A stretch of 64,000 nucleotides of DNA from Rhizobium aethiopicum (GTDB taxonomy: Bacteria; Pseudomonadota; Alphaproteobacteria; Rhizobiales; Rhizobiaceae): positions 124,001 to 188,000 of the forward strand of contig NZ_FMAJ01000002.1 in the NCBI RefSeq assembly GCF_900094625.1, given 5' to 3'. The notes beneath the pieces were generated by a model. That model did not search any database. It was given only the letters and a program-made list of their open reading frames with translations, and was not told the origin of the DNA. The translations under genes and the position numbers were made by a program. Shown one piece after another: positions 18,659 to 27,135 of this stretch; the stretch's first letter is position 1, and every line of letters begins with the position of its first letter.

Positions 18659-19858
18659 ATGCTCAAAGATTTTTCCGTCCAGGCTCTGTTCATGGGTCTG
18701 CTGACCGCTTTCGTCGGTTCCGCCAGCTCTTTTGCCGTCGTGCTGCACGGGCTGCGGGCGGTCGGCGCCACTGAGGCGCAGGCGGCTTCGGGGCTGATGG
18801 CATTGTCGATCTCGATGGGGATCTGCGCGATCATGCTCAGCGCCGTGACCCGCTTGCCGATCAGCATCGCCTGGTCGACGCCGGGCGCGGCACTGCTGGC
18901 AAGCACCGGTGCGATCGAGGGCGGCTTCAATGCGGCGGTCGGAGCGTTTCTCATCTGCGCTGCGTTGATCGTCATTGCCGGGCTGTTCAAGCCGCTCGGG
19001 CGCGCGGTTGCCGCCATCCCCGCGCCACTCGCCAATGCGATGCTCGCCGGCGTGCTGATCGGCCTCTGCTTCGCGCCGGTGAAGGCAATCGGCTTCAATC
19101 CGCTGCTCGGGCTGCCGATCGTTATTTCCTGGATCGTGGTCGGCGCCTTCAAGCGGCTCTGGGCGGTGCCGGCCGCTCTCGCAGCCTTCGTGCTGGTGCT
19201 TGCCTTCGGCGTCGATATTCCCGACGGCGCCTTCGCTTCGCTCGAGCGATCGCTGGTGCCGACGGTGGAAATCGTCCGGCCGGCGTTCAACCTCGGCGCT
19301 TTCATCTCGATCGCGCTGCCGCTGTTCATCGTCACCATGGCCTCGCAGAACATTCCGGGCATCGCGGTGCTGAAGGTCAATTTATACGACCCAAAGCCTG
19401 GTCCGCTCTTTGCCGTCACCGGTTTCTTCTCGCTGCTCTCTGCGCCGTTCGGCGGCCACGCCGTCAATCTGGCGGCGATCACGGCCGCTATGTGCGCGGG
19501 CCACGATGCCCATGCCGATCCGAAGCGGCGCTATTGGGCCTCGCTGATCGCCGGCGTCGGTTATGTCATCCTCGGACTGCTTGCCGGCGCGGTGACGGCC
19601 TTCGTGGCGCTCGCGCCTCCCGTGCTGATCGAGGCGGTGGCGGGGCTGGCGCTGGTCGGCGCCTTTTCGTCCTCGGCGATGTCGGCTTTCCAGGCGCCGG
19701 AATCACGCGAGGCGGCGGCGATCACCTTCCTTGTCACCGCATCCGGCGTGTCCTTCGGCGGTATCTCAGGCGCCTTCTGGGGATTGATCGCCGGCGGGCT
19801 GATGCTGGGGCTGTTGCGCCTGGTGAAGATGTCGAAAGATCGCGCGCAGCCGAAGTAA
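18659..19858 (+). CDS. BenE-type benzoate/H+ symporter family transporter
   Basis: A 399-residue inner-membrane protein with about 11-12 hydrophobic segments. The order AWSTPGAALLAST, FKPLGRAVAAIPAPLANAMLAGVL, NIPGIAVLK and PFGGHAVNLAAITAA matches the BenE family (benzoate uptake). No benzoate-degradation genes lie nearby, so the substrate is uncertain. The start at 18659 gives MLKDFSVQALFMGL; an ATG at 18626 is possible, and neither has a strong ribosome binding site. Confidence 0.87.
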   Translation: MLKDFSVQALFMGLLTAFVGSASSFAVVLHGLRAVGATEAQAASGLMALSISMGICAIMLSAVTRLPISIAWSTPGAALLASTGAIEGGFNAAVGAFLICAALIVIAGLFKPLGRAVAAIPAPLANAMLAGVLIGLCFAPVKAIGFNPLLGLPIVISWIVVGAFKRLWAVPAALAAFVLVLAFGVDIPDGAFASLERSLVPTVEIVRPAFNLGAFISIALPLFIVTMASQNIPGIAVLKVNLYDPKPGPLFAVTGFFSLLSAPFGGHAVNLAAITAAMCAGHDAHADPKRRYWASLIAGVGYVILGLLAGAVTAFVALAPPVLIEAVAGLALVGAFSSSAMSAFQAPESREAAAITFLVTASGVSFGGISGAFWGLIAGGLMLGLLRLVKMSKDRAQPK

Positions 19859-19882
19859 CGAAAGACGAGCGGACCGCGAGGG

Positions 19883-19912
19883 CTTGTCAGTTCTGCCGCC
19901 CGAGGTTATAAG
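19883..19912 (+). promoter_or_regulatory. Candidate promoter of the leu leader
   Basis: CTTGTC (19883-19888) and TTATAA (19906-19911) with 17-base spacing. Transcription would begin at about 19918-19920, at the ATG of the leader peptide. This mirrors the trp leader layout at 11783-11820. Confidence 0.6.
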
Positions 19913-19919
19913 CGCGGGC

Positions 19920-20045
19920 ATGAAGACCACAGGCGCCAGAATTTCCGACACGATTGCACGCGGCCGCATCGCCCTGCGTGACAACTCGCGCGCCCTGACC
20001 TCGCTTCTTCTTCTCGGCCTTACGCGCGGTTGCCGGGTCCTGTGA
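19920..20045 (+). CDS. leuL: leuA leader peptide with a run of leucine codons
   Basis: A 41-codon frame from ATG to TGA containing LTSLLLLGL, with four consecutive Leu codons (CTT CTT CTT CTC, 20004-20015). Seven of its last 16 residues are Leu. It lies 155 bases upstream of leuA, and its stop overlaps a long GC-rich hairpin. This is the signature of leucine-responsive attenuation. The ATG falls at the predicted transcription start and no Shine-Dalgarno sequence is present. A shorter peptide from an internal start cannot be excluded. Confidence 0.78.
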   Translation: MKTTGARISDTIARGRIALRDNSRALTSLLLLGLTRGCRVL

Positions 20046-20087
20046 GGAGCGCCCGGCGGCCGAAAGCCCGCCCGGCCATCGCTCCTC
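20044..20087 (+). ncRNA. Leader RNA hairpin upstream of leuA
   Basis: GAGGAGCG (20044-20051) pairs with CGCTCCTC (20080-20087), enclosing a GC-rich inner segment that is itself partly self-complementary. It begins at the leader stop codon. Unlike the trp attenuator there is no T-tract directly after the stem; a weaker GACC-6-GGTC hairpin further down (before ATTTGTTT) might serve as a terminator. The mechanism is therefore open: transcription attenuation, rho, or ribosome-site masking. Confidence 0.6.
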
Positions 20088-20200
20088 GCGACTCATTCCA
20101 AAATTGACCTAACGACCGACGAAGGTCCGCATTTGTTTATCGCCAAGCCCGATGCGATCGGCTAAGAGGCGGGGCAAATGCCGGACGAGGAGACAAGATA

Positions 20201-21919
20201 ATGGACAACACCACCAGCCGATCCTCCGCCAAGGGCATGCCCGATGCCGCGGTGAAATACCGGCCCTATCCGCAAGTCAACATTGCCGACCGGACATGGC
20301 CGACGAAGACCATCACCAAGGCGCCGGTCTGGTGCTCGGTCGACCTGCGCGACGGCAACCAGGCGCTGGTCGACCCGATGGGCCATGACCGCAAGGCGCG
20401 CATGTTCCATCTGCTGCTGGAGATGGGCTTCAAGGAAATCGAGATCGGTTTCCCCTCGGCTTCACAGACGGATTTCGACTTCGCCCGCTGGTGCGTGGAA
20501 GAGGGCAGCGTGCCCGACGACGTCTCCCTGCAGGTGCTGGTGCAGTGCCGCCCGGAGTTGATCACCCGCACATTTGAGGCATTGGAAGGGGCAAACCGGC
20601 CGATCGTACATTTCTACAATTCGACCAGCGAGCTGCAGCGCCGCGTCGTTTTCGCCAAGGATGTGCAGGGCATCAAGCAGATCGCGGTCGATGCCGCCAA
20701 GATGATCACCGACATGGCGGCCAAAGCCGGTGGCGGCTATCGCTTCGAATATTCGCCCGAAAGCTTCACCGGCACCGAGCTGGAGGTGGCGCTGGAAATC
20801 TGCAACGCCGTCATCGAGGTGGTGAAGCCGACGCCCGACAACAAGCTCATCATCAACCTGCCTTCCACGGTCGAGATGGCGACTCCGAACGTCTATGCCG
20901 ACCAAATCGAATGGATGTGCCGTAATCTCGACAACCGCGAGAATCTGATCGTCTCGCTGCATCCGCATAATGATCGGGGTACAGGCATCGCCGCCGCCGA
21001 ATTGGCCTTGCTGGCCGGCGCCGACCGCGTCGAAGGCACGCTGTTCGGCAATGGCGAGCGCACCGGCAATGTCGACGTCGTCACCATGGCGCTCAATATG
21101 TTCACGCAAGGCGTCGATCCCGGGATCGACTGCTCGAACATCGAGCGCATCAAGGAAGTGTTCGAATATTCGAACCAGATGGCGATCGCCGAGCGTCATC
21201 CCTATGTCGGCGAGCTGGTCTATACCGCCTTCTCCGGTTCGCATCAGGATGCGATCAACAAGGGCATGAAGGCTGCGCAGGTTGCCAACGATCCGGTGTG
21301 GGAAGTGCCGTACTTGCCGATCGATCCGCGCGATGTCGGCCGTTCCTACGAGGCGATCATCCGCATCAACTCGCAGTCCGGCAAGGGCGGCATCGCCTAT
21401 ATCCTGCAGCAGGATTACGGGCTCAACCTGCCGCGCAACCTGCAGGTCGAGTTTCGCGAGGACATCCAGCGCATCACCGACGTAGAGGGCAAGGAGCTTC
21501 CCTCGAAGCGCATCTACGATCGTTTCATCGAGCGTTACGTGACGCAGCCGGAGGCGCGCCTGAAATTCGTCGACCACCACACCTATCCCGACACTGAGCG
21601 CAAGGGCCAGCGGATCGTCGCTGCCGAGATCACCGACAATGGCGAGATCAGGCGCATCGAAGGGCGCGGCAACGGCCCGATCGACGGCTTCATCAACGCG
21701 CTGTCGCACTATCTCGGTATCGAGATGTCGGTCGAGGACTATTCCGAGCATTCGCTGCAGCACGGCTCGAACGCGGCGGCAATCTCCTATGTCGAAACCT
21801 CCTATCCCGGCGGCAAGCTCTTCGGCGCCGGCATCAATACCAACATCGTCGCGGCATCGCTTGAGGCGATCGTTTCGGCGGCCAACCGGGTGCTCGAAGT
21901 GAGGGCCGGCAGGGCCTGA
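20201..21919 (+). CDS. leuA: 2-isopropylmalate synthase
   Basis: A 572-residue enzyme that condenses acetyl-CoA with 2-oxoisovalerate, the committed step of leucine synthesis. It is the long (class II) form. The HMGL-like catalytic barrel has WCSVDLRDGNQALVDPM, EIGFPSASQTDFDF and SLHPHNDRGTGIAAAE with the metal-binding His/Asp residues. The C-terminal regulatory domain (about 430-572), which gives leucine feedback inhibition, includes GRGNGPIDGFINAL. GGAG lies 8 bases before the ATG. The upstream leader peptide implies control by leucine supply. Confidence 0.97.
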   Translation: MDNTTSRSSAKGMPDAAVKYRPYPQVNIADRTWPTKTITKAPVWCSVDLRDGNQALVDPMGHDRKARMFHLLLEMGFKEIEIGFPSASQTDFDFARWCVEEGSVPDDVSLQVLVQCRPELITRTFEALEGANRPIVHFYNSTSELQRRVVFAKDVQGIKQIAVDAAKMITDMAAKAGGGYRFEYSPESFTGTELEVALEICNAVIEVVKPTPDNKLIINLPSTVEMATPNVYADQIEWMCRNLDNRENLIVSLHPHNDRGTGIAAAELALLAGADRVEGTLFGNGERTGNVDVVTMALNMFTQGVDPGIDCSNIERIKEVFEYSNQMAIAERHPYVGELVYTAFSGSHQDAINKGMKAAQVANDPVWEVPYLPIDPRDVGRSYEAIIRINSQSGKGGIAYILQQDYGLNLPRNLQVEFREDIQRITDVEGKELPSKRIYDRFIERYVTQPEARLKFVDHHTYPDTERKGQRIVAAEITDNGEIRRIEGRGNGPIDGFINALSHYLGIEMSVEDYSEHSLQHGSNAAAISYVETSYPGGKLFGAGINTNIVAASLEAIVSAANRVLEVRAGRA

Positions 21920-22010
21920 TCGAATAGGTTCAGGCCGCGATCGTTTTGCTACGACGCGGCCTCACGATTAGGTTCGCTTCGTTTGGTCTGTAATGAAAGG
22001 CGTGCCGTGT

Positions 22011-22182
22011 GGCCCCCTCATCCGACCCTGCGGGCCACCTTCTCCCGCTGGGGAGAAGAGGGGGCGAGCGTGCGCCCACCGTCCTTTCGGCGCCCTTTTG
22101 CTGATGAGAGGAATCGAGACGCTGCGGCATTTCCTCTTCTCCCCAGCGGGGAGAAGGTGCGCCGGCAGGCGGATGACGGGGC
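22011..22182. repeat. Rhizobial palindromic intergenic repeat pair (RIME/REP-like)
   Basis: Two inverted arms face each other: one at about 22011-22065 (CCCCTCATCCG...ACCTTCTCCC...GGGGAGAAGAGGG) and its imperfect reverse complement at about 22132-22182 (CCTCTTCTCCCC...GGGGAGAAGGTG...CGGATGACGGGG). Each arm contains its own CTTCTCCCC/GGGGAGAAG palindrome. Similar blocks are scattered in intergenic DNA of Rhizobium genomes. Because it lies between convergent genes, it may also help end transcription. Confidence 0.8.
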
Positions 22183-22203
22183 CGCTGGCGCTGACAGATC
22201 ACG

Positions 22204-23046
22204 TCAAATCGCGGTGGCGATCTCCATGGCGAGCTGGCCGAGGGTTGCCTCGGCGGAGGGGCCGGCGAGGACATAGGATGTGCCGGCATTGTGCCAGGTC
22301 ACCAAGCCGATCTCGTCCTTGATCGTTTCCTTGAAGTCGTCGGTCTCAGGCGGCTGGGCGTCCTTGCGGAAGCAGATCGAGATGATGTCGCCATCATTGT
22401 TGGAATAGACGAGCTGCCCGACGGGGCGGCTGTCGCCGAGAATGACGCGGGCTCCCTGGAAAGTCCAGGATTCGCCGCTGAGATCGGGAACACGGAAGGG
22501 CACGCCGATCGCGGTCGTCAGCCAGCTGGAGATTTCTTCGGCCTGTGAGGCCGGCACTTCGACAAGGTGACGCGGCTGGCGGATCAGCAGGCGCTGATAG
22601 GCGGTGACGTCGCTCAGCCAGTCACTGGTATTGGCCGGCGCCGTGGCGGAGGTCGTGGTGGCAATTTGATCTGCATCCGGGGCGGCTCCGGCAAAGTAGC
22701 CAATGCCGCAACCGACGACGAAGAGGATAAGAGCGGCTGCCAGCGCCTGTGGGCCGCTCGGGGCCAGTTTCACCTGCGGACGCGTGGCGCGCTGGGCGAC
22801 CGGCGTCTTTGGCGGCTGCGTGCTCTTGATCGAGCGGACAAGGGCGAGGGGCACCGGCTCCTTCAGCACATCGTCGAGCCGGCGGCGGCCGAAATCGGCG
22901 CCGTGGCGCAGCTTTTCGTAGAGCCGGCGCGCATTCTCGTCGCTTGCCAGGCGCTGCTCCAGTTCGTGGCGCTGTTCGGGCGAGACCTCGCCATCGAGAA
23001 GCGCGGTGAGCTGAGCTTCGAGCGGCAATTTCCTAAGATCGAGCAA
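22204..23046 (-). CDS. Transmembrane anti-sigma factor
   Basis: A 280-residue protein from a TTG directly after the TAA of the sigma gene, so translation is probably coupled. The N-terminal cytosolic part (about 1-95) has the anti-sigma pattern LTALLDGEVSPEQRHELEQRL and SDENARRLYEKL. One membrane span lies at about 100-117 (AAALILFVVGCGIGYFAG). The periplasmic domain (about 120-280) is of unknown fold, with an isolated Cys in ICFRKD. It likely holds the ECF sigma factor inactive until an envelope signal; no zinc-binding HxxxCxxC is seen. Confidence 0.85.
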   Translation of the reverse strand: MLDLRKLPLEAQLTALLDGEVSPEQRHELEQRLASDENARRLYEKLRHGADFGRRRLDDVLKEPVPLALVRSIKSTQPPKTPVAQRATRPQVKLAPSGPQALAAALILFVVGCGIGYFAGAAPDADQIATTTSATAPANTSDWLSDVTAYQRLLIRQPRHLVEVPASQAEEISSWLTTAIGVPFRVPDLSGESWTFQGARVILGDSRPVGQLVYSNNDGDIISICFRKDAQPPETDDFKETIKDEIGLVTWHNAGTSYVLAGPSAEATLGQLAMEIATAI

Positions 23047-23047
23047 T

Positions 23048-23557
23048 TTAGTACCTGTGGATCGGGTGGGTGCCGGCAAGTCCGGCGAAATGCAACCTTG
23101 CCGTGGCAAGTTGGGAGACGACGCTTGCCGCGGAAATGCCCATAATGTCGGCTGCCTGCTGATAGCTGTGCCCCTCGACATCGACGAGCAGGAAAATCGA
23201 GGAAACGCCGTCCGGCATTTCGGCGATCATGCGGTGGATGGCGTCGGGATCGACCGAAGCCGAGCGTTCGCGCGCAGCCTCTCTGATATCGGTGACGTTG
23301 CCGCGGGCCGACGCTTTCGGCTTGCGCTTGCGGCTGTCCTCGGCCCACTGCTGGCGCGCAAGCATGTAGATCCAGCTTTCCAGCCGGCCTTCGCCGTTCC
23401 ATTGATGCCCCTTGGCAATGGCACGCAGACAGACAGCCTGGACAAGTTCGTCGGCCACGCCAGCTTCGCCCGCGAGCGTGATCGCGAAGCGGCGAAGGTG
23501 GGGCAGGAGGCCGACGAGATCACGCCGGAGGTCGATGGTTGTTGCGGGCTGACGCAT
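23048..23557 (-). CDS. ECF-type RNA polymerase sigma factor
   Basis: A 169-residue sigma-70-family protein without region 1 or 3. Region 2 (about 10-78) has LVGLLPHLRRFAITLAGEAGVADELVQAVCLRAI and the promoter-melting RLESWIYMLARQQWAEDSRKRK. Region 4 (about 108-160) has the helix-turn-helix SYQQAADIMGISAASVVSQLATARL. Paired with the anti-sigma gene directly downstream, it probably autoregulates and controls an envelope or general stress regulon. The target promoters cannot be named from this window. Confidence 0.9.
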   Translation of the reverse strand: MRQPATTIDLRRDLVGLLPHLRRFAITLAGEAGVADELVQAVCLRAIAKGHQWNGEGRLESWIYMLARQQWAEDSRKRKPKASARGNVTDIREAARERSASVDPDAIHRMIAEMPDGVSSIFLLVDVEGHSYQQAADIMGISAASVVSQLATARLHFAGLAGTHPIHRY

Positions 23558-23697
23558 TGTCTATCCAAGAAGCATTCACAATGGTTTCGCGGACGATGGG
23601 ATCGCCATCAGACGCGAAACCGGCTTGATCGGCACCGAAGATGCATGTGCTTTATGAAGCAAATCTACTGCACTTCGCAAGCATTCGGTCATCTTAT

Positions 23698-23717
23698 CCC
23701 CTTTCCCAAGGGGTTTT
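23698..23717 (+). terminator. Small hairpin in the sigma gene leader
   Basis: CCCCTT-TCCC-AAGGGG followed by TTTT on the plus strand, between two minus-strand genes. On the minus strand it lacks a T-tract, so its role (terminator of antisense reading, or protein site) is unclear. Confidence 0.4.
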
Positions 23718-23742
23718 CGTAATCTAGCCCGCAAAACTTGCG

Positions 23743-24303
23743 TCAATATGTCCTGTAGCCGTTCAAGCTTTGCAGCAGGGCGCGATAGGCCCAGCTCTCT
23801 TCGCCGCCGCGGTCGCGAATTTCGACGAGCTGAACACGAGCCCCCTGGATGTCTCCCTGTTCCACCAGCGCCATGCCCATATAGGAGCGGGCGAGGATAT
23901 AATTCTCATCTGCCTGAATCGCCTTGCGGTAATAGGACATGCCGAGCTCCATGCGGCCCGCCTTGCGATTGGCATAACCGAGATAGTTCAGGATGCGCGG
24001 GTCGTTCTGATTGCGCGCAAGGTCGAGCACGGTGATGGCATTCTCATACTGACCGGCATAGGCGAATTCGCGGGCGAACTTATAGAGATCGTCATCGTTG
24101 AAGCTGCTCTTCTTCGGGGTGACGCATTCCTTCTTGGCCTTGTCCCAGACCTTGCCGCCGGTGCAGGTCTTGGTGGTCTCGGTCTTCGGCGGCGGATTGG
24201 TGTCATCGTTGCCGCCGCCGACCGCGAAAGCGGCCGTCGCAATGCCGAACGCAAACCCGGCGGCAAGTGTCGCTCTGCAGAGGCGATGAAAGGGGGAGGT
24301 CAT
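23743..24303 (-). CDS. Exported TPR-repeat protein
   Basis: A 186-residue protein. The ATG at 24303 follows GGAG at 8 bases and gives a signal peptide (LAAGFAFGIATAAFA, cleaved near residue 28). A Thr/Pro/Lys-rich segment with two Cys (TCTGGKVWDKAKKECV) is followed by TPR-like repeats (about 85-165; LYKFAREFAYAGQYENAITVL, ILNYLGYANRKAGRMELGMSY, ILARSYMGMALVEQGD). TPRs mediate protein contacts; the partner is unknown. It lies upstream of the sigma gene on the same strand, 185 bases away. Confidence 0.85.
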   Translation of the reverse strand: MTSPFHRLCRATLAAGFAFGIATAAFAVGGGNDDTNPPPKTETTKTCTGGKVWDKAKKECVTPKKSSFNDDDLYKFAREFAYAGQYENAITVLDLARNQNDPRILNYLGYANRKAGRMELGMSYYRKAIQADENYILARSYMGMALVEQGDIQGARVQLVEIRDRGGEESWAYRALLQSLNGYRTY

Positions 24304-24461
24304 TGGCGGCTCCGTTCTGATGCGATGCAGTTGCGCGGATTGTACGCTTACCGGTAAAAATACCAAGAGGGTAAGCCGCCTCCACGACAAATGTTGCGGC
24401 GGTGGTGGGGCGCTTTTCGAGATTGCTTCAAGTGGTGCACAGAAAGAGTCCGAAATCTGAG

Positions 24462-25370
24462 CTAAGGCGCGAAAATGTCGACGCTTTCCGGCATCACCGC
24501 GTCACCCGTCCTATTCAGGCTGAAGCGCTCGCCAGTGAGTTCCCAGGCGCCCGGAGCACCATCGATGAAGAAGAGATTGTAGGCAGCCGGCGGCTTGACG
24601 CTGCCCGGTCCCTGTGAGGCCGAGGCGATGCCCACGACCGGAACCGGCTGCACCTGTCCGCGCAGCCAGTGCAGCGTATTCAGATGCGTGTGGCCGTGCA
24701 GCACGAGCTCGGCGCCGCCGGTCGAAATCACGGCCGCGAAGCGGCGGATGCCGATCATGCGCTTGTGGAAGGCGGTGGCGCCGCGGATCGGCGGATGATG
24801 GATCATGACGACGCGGAAGAGGCCGGCTTCGCCGGCCGCGCGTAGCATGTTCACTGTTTCGCGGGCCTGCCTGGCGCTGAAAAATCCCGAGGCGGCGAAG
24901 GGTGGCGTGGCGACTGCCGTGGAGCAGCCAACGATCGCAACTTTGTCGCGGACGCGCAGATAGGGAAAGATGCGGCGGTCTTCCTGCCATTGCGGCGGGG
25001 CGAGGTCGCCGCGGACATAGTCGTACCAGGCGCGCATCGACTTCTCGTAGGCGCCCGGCACATAGGCGTCGTGATTGCCGGGGACGACCGAGGTGTCGGC
25101 GGGATCGCCGAGCGCGCGTAGCCAGGCGGCGGCGGCGCGGATCTCGATGCCGCTCGCCAAGTTGACGAGATCGCCGGTGACGGCCAGGTGATCGGCCTGA
25201 CGAGCGCGGATGTCGTCGAGCAGCAGATCCAGCGTGCTGCCGAAAAGGTGCTTGCGTCGATTTCGATGCCAGTTCACAAAGCCGGTTATGCGTTTTGAAA
25301 ACAGCTCTTGAATGGAAAGACGGGGCAGCGGTCCGAGGTGGACGTCGGAAATATGCGCGAGCTTGAACAT
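24462..25370 (-). CDS. Calcineurin-like metallophosphoesterase
   Basis: A 302-residue protein with the full set of metal-binding motifs: HISDVHLG (D-x-H) at the start, VTGDLVN (GD), VPGNHDAY (GNHD), VMIHHPP and LHGHTHLN (GHTH). The family hydrolyses phosphomonoesters or diesters; the substrate (for example cyclic nucleotide, lipid or UDP-sugar) cannot be told. No signal peptide. The start MFKLAHISDVHLG at 25370 puts the first motif at residue 7; an ATG at 25382 is also possible. Divergent from the Nudix gene. Confidence 0.9.
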   Translation of the reverse strand: MFKLAHISDVHLGPLPRLSIQELFSKRITGFVNWHRNRRKHLFGSTLDLLLDDIRARQADHLAVTGDLVNLASGIEIRAAAAWLRALGDPADTSVVPGNHDAYVPGAYEKSMRAWYDYVRGDLAPPQWQEDRRIFPYLRVRDKVAIVGCSTAVATPPFAASGFFSARQARETVNMLRAAGEAGLFRVVMIHHPPIRGATAFHKRMIGIRRFAAVISTGGAELVLHGHTHLNTLHWLRGQVQPVPVVGIASASQGPGSVKPPAAYNLFFIDGAPGAWELTGERFSLNRTGDAVMPESVDIFAP

Positions 25371-25443
25371 GCTACGAGACATAGACCAGCTTATTGACAA
25401 ATCAAACACATCCGGCGCGACGAAGAGCCGAAACGGAACGATC

Positions 25444-25920
25444 GTGGATAAAGAGAAGCGGCCCCCTCACATCAGGTTCGCCTTGCGCCTCCTGCATGTC
25501 TATTTCTCCTTCGCTCGCGGCATGACGATGGGTGTCAGGGCCGCCTGCTTCGACAAGGAGGGCCGGATTTTCCTCGTACGCCACAGCTATATTGGTGGCT
25601 GGCATATGCCTGGCGGCGGGCTGGAGCGCAATGAAACGGCAGAAGAAGCGCTGGTCAAGGAATTGCGCGAGGAGGGCAACCTCAGGATCATCGGCAAGCC
25701 GCAGCTGATCCAGGTCTATTACAACACCAGCACCACAAGACGCGATCACGTCGTGTTCTACCGGGTGACCGTCGAGCAGACCGCGCCGCGGCCGCCGGAC
25801 TGGGAGATTTCCGACAGCGGGTTCTTTTCGCTCGACAGCCTGCCCGAAGGCACGACCGAGGCGACGTATCGCCGCCTCGCAGAACTTCGTGGCGAGCAGG
25901 AGCCCGATCACCGCTGGTGA
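25444..25920 (+). CDS. Nudix hydrolase
   Basis: A 158-residue protein. The Nudix box is GGGLERNETAEEALVKELRE and onward: the first Glu and the EE pair are kept, but the usual RE reads KE and the final Gly reads Asn, so it is slightly degenerate. The N-terminal GVRAACFDKEGRIFLVRHSYIGGWHMPGG is typical of NTP- or nucleoside-diphosphate-sugar-type Nudix enzymes. The GTG start at 25444 is preferred because starts further left overlap the divergent phosphoesterase start. Substrate unknown. Confidence 0.82.
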   Translation: MDKEKRPPHIRFALRLLHVYFSFARGMTMGVRAACFDKEGRIFLVRHSYIGGWHMPGGGLERNETAEEALVKELREEGNLRIIGKPQLIQVYYNTSTTRRDHVVFYRVTVEQTAPRPPDWEISDSGFFSLDSLPEGTTEATYRRLAELRGEQEPDHRW

Positions 25921-25926
25921 GAAGCT

Positions 25927-26910
25927 TCAGGCATTCAGCTTGGCGCGGCCATGCGGGCTGTCGAGATCGAGCCCCGGGCCGACGGGCACGATGCCGGTCG
26001 GGTTGATCGTCTTGTGGCTGCGGTAATAATGCTGCTTGATGTGCGTCAGGTTGACCGTCTCGGCAACGCCTTCGGTCTGATAGAGGTCCCTGAGATAGCC
26101 GGGCAGGTTGCGGTAATCGGCGATGCGGCGAATGTTGCACTTGAAGTGACCGACATAAACGGGGTCGAAGCGCACCAGCGTCGTGAAGAGGCGCCAGTCG
26201 GCCTCGGTCAATCTGTCGCCGAAGAGGTAGCGGCACTTGCCCAGGCGTTCGTCGAGAATAGCGAGCGTTTCGAACAGCTTGCCGACATTTTCCTCGTAAG
26301 CTTCTTGAGTTGTGGCGAAGCCCGCCTTGTAGACGCCGTTATTGACAGTGTCGTAGACAGTGGCGTTCAGCGCGTCGATTTCGGCACGCAGATCCTCCGG
26401 ATAATAATCGGCCTTCGAGCCCGTTAGTGCGTCGAAGGCGCTGTTGAACATGCGGATGATCTCGGCCGATTCATTGTTGACGATCGTGCCGGTCTTCTTG
26501 TCCCAGAGGACGGGAACGGTGACGCGGCCGGAATATTGCGGATCGGCCTTGACGTAGATCTGCCAGAGGGTGGCGGCGCCGAACAGGTGATCGCCGGTGG
26601 CGCCGTCACCGACCGTGAACTCCCAGCCGTTTTCGAGCATCAGCGGGTCGACGACGGAGACGGATATCAGGTCCTCAAGCTTCTTCAGCCGGCGGAAGAT
26701 CAGGGTGCGGTGCGCCCAGGGGCAGGCGAGCGAGACATAGAGGTGATAGCGCCCGGGCTCGGTCTTGAAGCCGCCGCTGCCTGAAGGTCCTGCGGCGCCG
26801 TCTGCCGTCACCCAGTTGCGGAACTGCGAGGGCTGCCGTTTGAACTGGCCCTTGCTCGCCTTCGTGTCGTACCCGACGTCATGCCAGACGCCATCAACCA
26901 GCATTCCCAT
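25927..26910 (-). CDS. yqjG: Glutathionyl-hydroquinone reductase (GST xi class)
   Basis: A 327-residue enzyme that removes glutathione from glutathionyl-hydroquinones. It is closely similar along its length to E. coli YqjG as I remember it: MGMLVDGVWHDVGYDTK start, NWVTADGAAGPSG, the catalytic Cys in YVSLACPWAHRTLIFR, RVTVPVLWDKK, YDTVNNGVYKAGFATTQ, RFDPVYVGHFKCN and the SHKTINPTGI end. The start at 26910 matches the E. coli protein. It is convergent with the Nudix gene, 6 bases apart. Confidence 0.95.
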   Translation of the reverse strand: MGMLVDGVWHDVGYDTKASKGQFKRQPSQFRNWVTADGAAGPSGSGGFKTEPGRYHLYVSLACPWAHRTLIFRRLKKLEDLISVSVVDPLMLENGWEFTVGDGATGDHLFGAATLWQIYVKADPQYSGRVTVPVLWDKKTGTIVNNESAEIIRMFNSAFDALTGSKADYYPEDLRAEIDALNATVYDTVNNGVYKAGFATTQEAYEENVGKLFETLAILDERLGKCRYLFGDRLTEADWRLFTTLVRFDPVYVGHFKCNIRRIADYRNLPGYLRDLYQTEGVAETVNLTHIKQHYYRSHKTINPTGIVPVGPGLDLDSPHGRAKLNA

Positions 26911-27135
26911 TATCCTCATTCCCCAATTCGCGTGTCGAGATCGAAGTTAGCTGAGATAGTGGGGCTTTGCAGGCGGTAAAGATTGAACAGTGCGTCACGC
27001 CGTTCATGCGCGGCATGATCCGCAGTGCTGCGGGTGCATTTTGCGTTGGACGACGGAAATTTTTCCTGCTATCGGCCTTTTCACGATTTGAGAGACCTGC
27101 CTGATGTTCATTTCCAGAAACCCGCGACGACGCTG

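Noticed and set aside
20462..21763. Long open frame antisense to leuA
   Set aside because: Same reason: a shadow of a high-G+C gene.
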